Shown: piece by piece, positions 8,933 to 15,708 of the stretch | How positions within the stretch are numbered: position 1 is the first letter of the stretch | Layout of the letters: each line of letters opens with the position of its first letter | Assembly: GCA_038322815.1 (NCBI GenBank) | Contig: JBBQGG010000016.1 | Location: 1-49,883 of the forward strand | Length of the DNA stretch: 49,883 nucleotides | Source: PALSA-1296 sp038322815 | GTDB taxonomy: Bacteria; Bacteroidota; Ignavibacteria; Palsa-1295 | Reading direction: 5' to 3' | Program-made: the position numbers and the translations under genes | The notes under the pieces: generated by a model | Databases searched by the model: none | What the model was told of the DNA's origin: nothing | Seen by the model: the letters and a program-made list of their open reading frames with translations, nothing else

Positions 8933-10926
8933 TATTCTTCGTCCTCTGCTGTTCGTAGTTTTTCAAGCACGGAAAAATCTTCGAGTGTCGTCGTATCGCC
9001 TTTAACTCTCCCTGTCGTAGCAAGTTCGCGCAGCAAGCGGCGCATAATTTTTCCGCTGCGGGTTTTCGGAAGTGCATCACTGAAATGAATATCATCCGGT
9101 TTGGCAAAACCACCGATCTCTTTTGCAACATGTTCGCGAAGTTCCATTTTCACTTCATCGCTTCCTTGTGAACCTGATTTCAGAGTAACAAATGCAACGA
9201 GCGCCGACCCTTTTATTTCATCAGGTCTTCCAACCACAGCGGCTTCTGCGACACTTGGATATGCAACAAGCGCGCTCTCGACTTCCATGGTGCCGATGCG
9301 ATGCCCGCTGACATTGATGACATCATCGACTCTGCCCATGATCCAGAAATATCCGTCTTTATCTTTGCGGGCGCCATCGCCGGTGAAATAGATGCCGGGG
9401 AATTCGGTGAAGTATTGCAGCTTGAATCTCTCTGGGTCTTTATATATTCCGCGAAGCATCCATGGCCATGGCTTACGTAAGATAAGAAATCCACCTTCAT
9501 TCGGCTTCACAGGTTTTCCTTCTTTTGTAACGACTTCAGGTTCAATGCCGAAAAATGGTTTTGTGGCCGATCCCGGTTTTGTAGGAATTGCACCCGGAAT
9601 TGGTGCGATCATTATAGCGCCAGTTTCTGTCTGCCACCATGTATCGGTGATGGGGCATTTTCCTCTACCGATAATTTTATGATACCACATCCAAGCTTCA
9701 GGATTGATCGGCTCGCCGACTGTGCCAAGCAATCGAAGCGAACTCAGGTCATGTTTCTTCGGGAATTCATCCCCTGCACGAATGAACGAACGGATAGCTG
9801 TCGGAGCAGTATAAAAAATGCTGATCTTTCTGCGCTCGATAATATCCCAGAATCTTCCAAAATCCGGAAAATTCGGCGCGCCTTCATACATCATCACTGT
9901 TGCGCCATTTGAAAGCGGTCCATAGATGACGTAAGTATGTCCTGTCACCCAGCCAACATCAGCCGTACACCAGAAAATATCATCTTCTGTAAGATCAAAA
10001 ATATATTTTGTTGTCAAGTATGCACCCAATAAGTACCCACCCGTTGTGTGAACGATCCCTTTCGGTTTTCCTGTTGTGCCGGAAGTATAAAGAATAAAAA
10101 GCGGATGCTCACTATCGAGAGGGACTGCTTCATGTTTGTCGCTTGCAGTATTCATCAATTCCTGCCACCAGAAATCTCTTCCTTCTTGCATCTGAACTTC
10201 AGTGCCTGTTCGTTTGAGCACGATAACTTTTTCTACGGTCGGACAGCCGCTCAATCCATTATTTGAAGAATTATTTAATGCATTATCGACATTCTTTTTT
10301 AATTCGATCACTGCTCCGCGGCGGAATGTTCCGTCAGCAGTAATAATAACTTTTATCTCGGCATCATTGACTCTATCGCGAATCGCTTCCGATGAAAATC
10401 CGCCGAAGATCACTGAATGTGTTGCACCAATCCGGGCACAGGCAAGCACAGTAATAGTAAGTTCGGGAGTCATGCCCATATAAATTGCAACACGGTCACC
10501 CGATCTCACTCCAAACGAATTCAGCATATTCGCAGCTTTGCAAACTTCGCGGTGAAGCTGTTGATACGTTAATGTTCGCTCATCTCCATATTCACCTTCC
10601 CAAATGATGGCAGCTTTATTGCGCCTCCATGAGGTAAGATGACGATCCAGGCAGTTATAACTTGCATTGATCTTCCCGCCTATAAACCACTCGGCAAATG
10701 GTGGCTTCCATTGCATAACTTTTTTCCATTTCCTGAACCAATGGAGTTCTTCAGCCTGCTTGGCAAAAAATTTGGCAGGATCTTTGATGCTTGCTTTATA
10801 CAGTTTATCATATTCATCGAGCGATCCGATGCTCGCAACTGTGCTGAATTTCTTCGAAGGTTTGAAAACCCGTTTTTCTGAAAGTGCGGATTCAATATCT
10901 ACCGATGATTGCTTTTTGGGTGGCAT
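8932..10926 (-). CDS. acs: Acetyl-CoA synthetase
   Basis: A 664-residue AMP-forming ligase. The P-loop motif YTSGTTGKPKG is near residues 279-289, the TDTWWQTETG motif shapes the acetate and adenine pockets, and SGKIMRR (624-630) carries the catalytic Lys626 that is regulated by acetylation in relatives. The N-terminal ACAS segment (WFIGGKINASYNCLDRH) and the length match Acs. It turns acetate, ATP and CoA into acetyl-CoA in the cytoplasm. It is the first gene of a leftward acs-DinB-LysE group. Confidence 0.95.
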   Translation of the reverse strand: MPPKKQSSVDIESALSEKRVFKPSKKFSTVASIGSLDEYDKLYKASIKDPAKFFAKQAEELHWFRKWKKVMQWKPPFAEWFIGGKINASYNCLDRHLTSWRRNKAAIIWEGEYGDERTLTYQQLHREVCKAANMLNSFGVRSGDRVAIYMGMTPELTITVLACARIGATHSVIFGGFSSEAIRDRVNDAEIKVIITADGTFRRGAVIELKKNVDNALNNSSNNGLSGCPTVEKVIVLKRTGTEVQMQEGRDFWWQELMNTASDKHEAVPLDSEHPLFILYTSGTTGKPKGIVHTTGGYLLGAYLTTKYIFDLTEDDIFWCTADVGWVTGHTYVIYGPLSNGATVMMYEGAPNFPDFGRFWDIIERRKISIFYTAPTAIRSFIRAGDEFPKKHDLSSLRLLGTVGEPINPEAWMWYHKIIGRGKCPITDTWWQTETGAIMIAPIPGAIPTKPGSATKPFFGIEPEVVTKEGKPVKPNEGGFLILRKPWPWMLRGIYKDPERFKLQYFTEFPGIYFTGDGARKDKDGYFWIMGRVDDVINVSGHRIGTMEVESALVAYPSVAEAAVVGRPDEIKGSALVAFVTLKSGSQGSDEVKMELREHVAKEIGGFAKPDDIHFSDALPKTRSGKIMRRLLRELATTGRVKGDTTTLEDFSVLEKLRTAEDEE

Positions 10927-11025
10927 TAGTCTGTTCGTTATACTTAGGAATACAAAAATACTTCATTGCAATTGACTGTAGTCAAAAAATCTGCTTTTAA
11001 TATTTTACTGAGCCGCGAGAAAAAT

Positions 11026-11050
11026 ATATGGGTTCCCATGTAACTTTTAC
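11026..11050. repeat. Palindromic motif, copy 1
   Basis: ATATGGGTTCCCATGTAAC followed by TTTTAC. ATGGG and CCCAT form a near-perfect palindrome around TT. An almost identical copy lies at 11185-11210 in the same orientation. Candidate operator or promoter-proximal motif upstream of a T9SS gene and of its vanished paralogue. Confidence 0.65.
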
Positions 11051-11078
11051 TTTGCATCGGCGGTTATAATTATCGGAA

Positions 11079-11145
11079 CTCGAAGTAATAATGTTCATAA
11101 TGATTAAGGAAAACAGCGTGCCATGTAAATGGTGCGCTTTTTTTT
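11079..11145 (+). repeat. Gene-end remnant plus terminator, copy 1
   Basis: CTCGAAGTAATAATGTTCAT and the next six bases (11079-11104) are identical to 14391-14416, which spans the last codons and stop of the T9SS gene. It is followed by a ten-pair terminator hairpin (11115-11124 with 11129-11138, loop GTAA) and a T-run. The Ser-Lys-stop codons of a sorting domain are preserved but no gene body precedes them. Confidence 0.75.
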
Positions 11146-11184
11146 ATACTTCTACGTATTATCATTTCATTAATAATAAAAAAA

Positions 11185-11210
11185 ATATGGGTTCCCATGT
11201 AACTTTACAC
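11185..11210. repeat. Palindromic motif, copy 2
   Basis: Second copy of the ATATGGGTTCCCATGTAAC motif, followed by TTTACAC, lying about 300 bases before the start of the T9SS repeat protein. Confidence 0.65.
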
Positions 11211-11302
11211 CCTCAGAATTGTTTATGGAATGTGAAGTTGCTGAATTATATCCAGAAAGGTCGTTTTTTGGCTTTTTTAGCGGATTTGCCCCGATAAAGA
11301 AG

Positions 11303-11311
11303 TTATCCACA
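11303..11311 (+). other. DnaA-box-like 9-mer
   Basis: TTATCCACA, the consensus DnaA-binding 9-mer. A reverse copy lies at 14505-14513. A single 9-mer is weak evidence and no replication genes are nearby. Confidence 0.25.
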
Positions 11312-11484
11312 TCCGTGAAACCTCCTTCCTACTTCAGCATCTATACGCTTGTTTGCTTATATGTTTATCTGGTGGAATTTTTTCCGTTCCACTTTTCGTC
11401 CAGGAGATGCCACCACACCCCAGGTGTTTTACTCTTGGCTGAGATTACATAAGGTGTTCCATTTATTACTTAATGTTAAAAAAT

Positions 11485-14400
11485 ATGAAAACAACGGTAC
11501 GATTTCTCTTGAAGATTGCGTTGGGCTGTCTTTTATTTTCGGTCTTTTCATTACCTTACTCCACTGTGAGTGCCAAGGTAACAACGGTTTTGCTCAACGA
11601 GGATTTCAATTCAATAAATACAGATGGTACTTTTCCACCTTCGAGCTGGAGCGTCGACGGCTATGGGTATTGGTACGGATCTTCATACGGCATTGATAAT
11701 GGTGCCGGAGACGGAGGGTACAACGGCTGTGCAATGTTTGATATGTACAATGTTTGCGGTTCAGAGAATCTCTATTCTCCGACGATCGATGCTTCTGCAT
11801 TTAGCGGAGCAGGGGCAACCGTTAAAATCGATTTTGATTATTGGTGGGAAAGAAATTATTATGACCTGTATTATGGCACGAACACCGTAACCATCTATGT
11901 AACCGGAACGGACGGCAATGTTCAACTCGCCCAACTTAACTCCAGTTCGGATTTCACGTTTGATAACAGCGAAAGCGGCTGGTATTACTATGATCCACTT
12001 ACCGACCCAAGTTTATGGAAACATCTGACCTACACAATTCCTGCTTCATCGGTAACTTCAAAGATGCAGATCACATTCACCCCTGATGGATCGGGAGTTT
12101 GTTATGGTGGGGGAAATTTTGGAATAGATAATGTCGTCGTCACAGGTACTTTACCTCAAAACATCTCCTATTCACCTACAAGTCTCGATTTTGGTACCGT
12201 TCTTGTAGGGAAGCAGTCAACTAAACAGTGTGTAACGCTCACAAACTTAAGTTCTGCAGATGTTGCGCTTAACCAAATATCTATCACAGGAATTGCATCA
12301 GCCGATTACCAATTCTCAGGTGCGCTCCCTTCAGTAATACCTGCAAACGGAAGTGCAAATATTTGTTTGATCTTTGTGCCTCTTGCTAATGGCTCATTGC
12401 CGGCAAATTTACACATTACTAATAATTCTGATAACGATTCCGTTATTGACATACCTCTTAGCGGAATTGGCTCTCAGCCATTGATCGAGATCATTCCGAT
12501 CGGACTAAAAAATACTTCTACTAAGATGTTTAGGGCTACCCATACCAGACTTGGAGATACGTTGCAGCAGTCGCTGCTTGTCAAAAATATCGGGTCGGGT
12601 AATCTGATCATCGATCCTGCAAGTTATATCGGCGGTGATAACCCCAACCAATATATCATCTCACGATTGCCTATAAACCCAATACCTGCCGGACAAACCG
12701 ATACGGTAAGTGTAAAATTTATTCCGCAGCGTGAGGGGTCCGATCCTGCAAAGTTGTATATTCTTAGCAACGCCGGCAATACTGTCCTACCTGTTGATCT
12801 TCTTGGCGTTGGTACTCTTCCAAGAATAACACTTACGCCGGCTATCATGCGTTTTGATTCAGTAGGAATCGGAGAGACGGTATGCAAAAATATAACGATT
12901 TATAATCCGGGCAGCGACACACTCATTCTTCGGAGAAACTATCTCTCAAGCAATGACGGCGATTTCGTACTAACCGGACTAAACGCTGAGCAATCAGTCA
13001 TTCCACCCGATCATTCAAAGATCGTATCTATCTGCTTTACTCCGAAACAGCAGGGATTCCGTCAGGCACGCCTTACTATCGTCACGAACATCCCTAGAAC
13101 ATTCGATACACCTCGTCAGGATACCGGAACCCTTACAGTAGACATTTCAGGAACCGGCGTACCGTTCGGAACACTTTCCTTTAGTGGCTCCACGAGTATT
13201 GATTCAGCGATTGTCGGAACAAAAATATGCCGAATAGATACAATCCGAAATACCGGACAAGCTGACGTGACCATCACTGGCGCAACGATATCCGGTGCAC
13301 AAGCATCTGATTTTGCATTAACCGGAGTTACATTTCCGCTGACTATTCGGGCGCAAAGCTGGGTGTTAGTAAATCTGTGTGCCACTCCGGATATTCGCGG
13401 TTTACGTTTAGCAATGCTAACGATCAATGCTAAAACAAACGATCGAACCTTAAGCAGTACAATTACACTGTCTGTTTTCGGACAGATTGCATGCGCATCT
13501 CCGGCACCGCTTACACTTTTTAATGCCCTCAAGGTAGTAAAAAATAATCTTGATACACAAACTGTCATCATAACCAATTGCGGCGATGTTGCAGCAACAT
13601 ATACTGCAACAGTGACCGGAGATGGCTATAGCATTTTGAACCCTTCAGGCGGCATTTCCGGATCAATTGCTCCCGGCGGAATGGCAACATATCAGGTTCT
13701 ATTCAATCCTACTTCTGTCGGCGTGAAGAACGGAAACCTGCTTGTCAGATCATCAAATGTTGCGGATATGAATATTCCGCTCTCCGGAATTGGAGCATGT
13801 GCTGCACTATCAGAGCAAACACCGAATGTTCCTCAAACAGGTGTTGGTGCTTCGAATACATTCGATATTACCATCACGAATAATGGCAATTATGATTGGA
13901 CGCCTGGCAATGCAATGCTCGCTCCATCTGATGTCTATTCTGTTATTTCTGTGACTCCTTCTCCGATTCCTGCCGGCGGATCAGGAACGGTGAAGGTAAA
14001 ATTCTCGCCAAAAACTGTTGGAGTAGCCACAGCAGAACTTACATTTCCGAATGCCGGACCTTGTCAGGATGCTGCAGTCGTCATAAATCTTTCAGGCGAA
14101 GGTGTTGTGAACTCCGTTGCACCGACAGTTTCTTCTGATGGATTCTCACTTAAGCAGAACTATCCAAATCCATTCACGAACACAACAACATTTAATTATT
14201 CGATTCCGAATGAATCGGTCGTGAAGATCACCCTCAGCGATATGACTGGGAAGATCGTCAAGACTCTTATCAGCGGCGCTGTTTCAGAAGGTGACCATTC
14301 CGTGACCTTCGATGCATCGCAACTTTCAAGCGGTACATACGTATATACTCTTGAAAGCGGATCGACAAGATTATCAAAATCTTTGGTTCTCTCGAAGTAA
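11485..14400 (+). CDS. T9SS-secreted choice-of-anchor D repeat protein
   Basis: Large secreted protein. I prefer the ATG at 11485 (971 residues, MKTTVRFLLK) over the one at 11473, since it gives a compact signal peptide. An N-terminal aromatic, Gly-rich jelly-roll-like region (to about residue 225, with YWYGSSYGIDNGAG) is followed by six Ig-like units of the choice-of-anchor D / ASPM-SPD-2-Hydin type. Each begins with a phrase like LDFGTVLVGKQSTKQCVTLTN and ends in LSGIG. The last 80 residues are a classic sorting domain (SLKQNYPNPFTNTTTF). It is likely a cell-surface adhesin or scaffold; no enzyme motif is seen. The 3' end and terminator are duplicated upstream at 11079-11145. Confidence 0.88.
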   Translation: MKTTVRFLLKIALGCLLFSVFSLPYSTVSAKVTTVLLNEDFNSINTDGTFPPSSWSVDGYGYWYGSSYGIDNGAGDGGYNGCAMFDMYNVCGSENLYSPTIDASAFSGAGATVKIDFDYWWERNYYDLYYGTNTVTIYVTGTDGNVQLAQLNSSSDFTFDNSESGWYYYDPLTDPSLWKHLTYTIPASSVTSKMQITFTPDGSGVCYGGGNFGIDNVVVTGTLPQNISYSPTSLDFGTVLVGKQSTKQCVTLTNLSSADVALNQISITGIASADYQFSGALPSVIPANGSANICLIFVPLANGSLPANLHITNNSDNDSVIDIPLSGIGSQPLIEIIPIGLKNTSTKMFRATHTRLGDTLQQSLLVKNIGSGNLIIDPASYIGGDNPNQYIISRLPINPIPAGQTDTVSVKFIPQREGSDPAKLYILSNAGNTVLPVDLLGVGTLPRITLTPAIMRFDSVGIGETVCKNITIYNPGSDTLILRRNYLSSNDGDFVLTGLNAEQSVIPPDHSKIVSICFTPKQQGFRQARLTIVTNIPRTFDTPRQDTGTLTVDISGTGVPFGTLSFSGSTSIDSAIVGTKICRIDTIRNTGQADVTITGATISGAQASDFALTGVTFPLTIRAQSWVLVNLCATPDIRGLRLAMLTINAKTNDRTLSSTITLSVFGQIACASPAPLTLFNALKVVKNNLDTQTVIITNCGDVAATYTATVTGDGYSILNPSGGISGSIAPGGMATYQVLFNPTSVGVKNGNLLVRSSNVADMNIPLSGIGACAALSEQTPNVPQTGVGASNTFDITITNNGNYDWTPGNAMLAPSDVYSVISVTPSPIPAGGSGTVKVKFSPKTVGVATAELTFPNAGPCQDAAVVINLSGEGVVNSVAPTVSSDGFSLKQNYPNPFTNTTTFNYSIPNESVVKITLSDMTGKIVKTLISGAVSEGDHSVTFDASQLSSGTYVYTLESGSTRLSKSLVLSK

Positions 14401-14457
14401 TAATGTTCATAATGATCAAGGGAAAGAGCGCGTCACGCAAGTGTCGCGCTTTTATTT
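14391..14457 (+). terminator. Gene-end copy 2 and intrinsic terminator
   Basis: Hairpin AGCGCGTCAC (14427-14436), loop GCAA, GTGTCGCGCT (14441-14450) with one mismatch, then a T-rich run. It ends the T9SS gene. The preceding 26 bases match 11079-11104 exactly. Confidence 0.85.
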
Positions 14458-14504
14458 TTATATGAATCCATATCTATGTGGGATTATCTTTTTTAGATAG
14501 TCGC

Positions 14505-14513
14505 TGTGGATAA
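14505..14513 (-). other. DnaA-box-like 9-mer
   Basis: TGTGGATAA, the reverse complement of the DnaA-box consensus TTATCCACA, in a long intergenic stretch; partner of the site at 11303-11311. Confidence 0.25.
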
Positions 14514-14542
14514 ATTGTTAATAAATAAAAGGTTTGAGCACC

Positions 14543-14573
14543 TTGACAAAAGGGTAAAAATTTCGTATCTTTG
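14543..14573 (+). promoter_or_regulatory. Strong Bacteroidota-type promoter
   Basis: TTGACA (14543-14548), exactly 17 bases, then TATCTTTG (14566-14573), which fits both a classical -35 box and the Bacteroidota TAnnTTTG -7 box. It drives transcription from about 14578 into a compact hairpin. Confidence 0.75.
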
Positions 14574-14577
14574 CAGT

Positions 14578-14641
14578 CTGAAGTTCGCACAAAAAAGCTA
14601 AGGCATATTCGGAAACAACCGGGTCTGTTTTAGCTTTTTTG
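14578..14641 (+). ncRNA. Putative short hairpin RNA or attenuator
   Basis: Transcription from the promoter at 14543 would begin near 14578 and run into an 11-pair perfect stem, AAAAAAGCTAA (14591-14601) with TTAGCTTTTTT (14630-14640), enclosing an inner CGG/CCG pairing. The 3' arm ends in six T residues, as in an intrinsic terminator. The product would be about 60 nt. It may be a small RNA or a leader attenuator for the SDR-urocanase genes 300 bases on. Confidence 0.45.
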
Positions 14642-14710
14642 GCAAAGGAAGGTTTCTGTGGTGTGCACAATTATAATGTTATTATATAGTAGGTTACAGG
14701 GGGTAGTTTC

Positions 14711-14874
14711 GGTAGTGGCACAGTTTGAATTGTCATCCTGAGTGGAGCATTCTTCTGTGACCACAGGAGCAGAAGCAGAGCGAAGAATCTGAGCTTTCAG
14801 TCATCCTCAATCTCAGATTCTTCGCTGTCGCTCAGAATGACAAAATTAAAGTTCTTTTAAATTGTGCCACTATC
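14711..14874. mobile_element. MITE-like element with terminal inverted repeats
   Basis: About 164 bases without coding capacity. Ends GGTAGTGGCACAGTTT (14711-14726) and the reverse complement of 14859-14874 agree at 14 of 16 positions. Inside is a second perfect 15-base inverted pair, AGCGAAGAATCTGAG (14779-14793) and CTCAGATTCTTCGCT (14812-14826), of the GTCATnCTGAG repeat family. AGTTTC occurs just outside the left end and two bases beyond the right end, a possible but imperfect target duplication. Confidence 0.55.
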
Positions 14875-14942
14875 AAAGTTTCATGCTGCGAACCTTTACC
14901 GGCACTTTAGGATTGTTTCCCATAATTATTTACAGTTCAATA

Positions 14943-15659
14943 ATGGAAGCAAATCAGATCGTATGGATCACTGGCGCGTCGAGCGGCATCGGCTTAGCAT
15001 GTGCTAAGGCATTAGCGGCAGGTGGTATGCACGTAGTCATGAGTTCGCGCAACAGAGCGGAACTACTGGAAGCGGCAGGAGCGATCCGAGGCACAGGAGG
15101 TGATGCCAAAGCCGTTCAATGCGATGTCTCAAGTGAAGAAGATGTCGAATGGGCAATAAAAAGCATCATCAAAGCATTCGGCGAAGGACCGGATATTCTT
15201 ATTAATAATGCAGGGATATCTCCCTATCATGATATTGAAGATATGACTCCGGAAATATTTGATAAAGTTATTGCAACAAATATCACCGGAAATTTTCTCT
15301 GCGCCAAAGCCGTATTGCCTGAAATGATCCGCAAAGGATCAGGTACGATCATCCAGATGCTTTCGATCGCAAGCACCAAAGCATTTGCCGGAGGCACTGC
15401 GTATGGAGCAAGTAAATTCGGTGCGCTTGGTTTTACCAATGCACTTCGAGAGGAAGTCCGTCATAAAGGGATAAAAGTTGTTTCCGTTATGCCCGGCGCT
15501 GTTGAAACTCCGGCATGGGATATCAAAGAGCGAAATGAATACCGGGAAAAAATGATGCAGTCTGAAGATATTGCGCAAGCAGTCGTTGATATTTTAAATC
15601 AGCCCCACAGAACAATGGTTGAAGAAATTGTGCTGAGACCGATTCTCGGAGACTTATAA
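14943..15659 (+). CDS. Short-chain dehydrogenase/reductase
   Basis: A 238-residue classical SDR. The start at 14943 gives MEANQIVWITGASSGIG with the NAD(P)-binding TGASSGIG at residues 10-17; the longer frame from 14862 starts inside the MITE-like element. NNAG (about 88-91) and the catalytic YGASK (about 154-158) with an upstream Ser (IQMLSIAS) are intact. The substrate is not clear. It lies 49 bases before urocanase and is probably co-transcribed, so it may act on a related metabolite, but SDRs are too diverse to say. Its final codons lie in a short repeat (15651-15690). Confidence 0.85.
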   Translation: MEANQIVWITGASSGIGLACAKALAAGGMHVVMSSRNRAELLEAAGAIRGTGGDAKAVQCDVSSEEDVEWAIKSIIKAFGEGPDILINNAGISPYHDIEDMTPEIFDKVIATNITGNFLCAKAVLPEMIRKGSGTIIQMLSIASTKAFAGGTAYGASKFGALGFTNALREEVRHKGIKVVSVMPGAVETPAWDIKERNEYREKMMQSEDIAQAVVDILNQPHRTMVEEIVLRPILGDL

Positions 15660-15690
15660 GACCTATAGGACTTATACGTCCTATAAGTCC
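15651..15690. repeat. GACTTATA palindromic repeat
   Basis: Contains GGACTTATA-CGTCC-TATAAGTCC, a nine-pair hairpin, preceded by a related GACTTATAAGACCTATA unit. It includes the last two codons and stop of the SDR gene. Confidence 0.6.
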
Positions 15691-15708
15691 AATATGATAA
15701 TAATTAAG

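Larger units (their letters stand above)
10927..11484. other. Long intergenic region with duplicated motifs
   Basis: No convincing gene. It contains two copies of an ATATGGGTTCCCATGTAAC motif (11026-11044 and 11185-11203), a gene-end remnant identical to the 3' end of the following T9SS gene (11079-11104), an intrinsic terminator (11115-11145) and a perfect DnaA-box sequence TTATCCACA (11303-11311). The open frames inside (for example 11219-11452) have no family resemblance and unbiased composition, so I treat them as chance. Confidence 0.6.

Noticed and set aside
11219..11452. 77-residue open frame in the long intergenic region
   Set aside because: Composition and residues show no family signal; it overlaps motif and leader sequence and has no promoter.
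13116..13577. 153-residue open frame antisense to the T9SS repeat protein
   Set aside because: Shadow of the repeat protein coding frame.
14570..14605. Resemblance of the CACAAAAAAGCTAAGG stretch to the A-rich tail of a preQ1-I riboswitch
   Set aside because: The 5' stem needed for the aptamer lies at or before the predicted transcription start, and the A-rich part pairs instead with the downstream TTAGCTTTTTT.
14716..14735. TGGCAC as a -24 element of a sigma-54 promoter
   Set aside because: No GC-type -12 element follows at the right spacing; the sequence is the terminal repeat of the MITE-like element.
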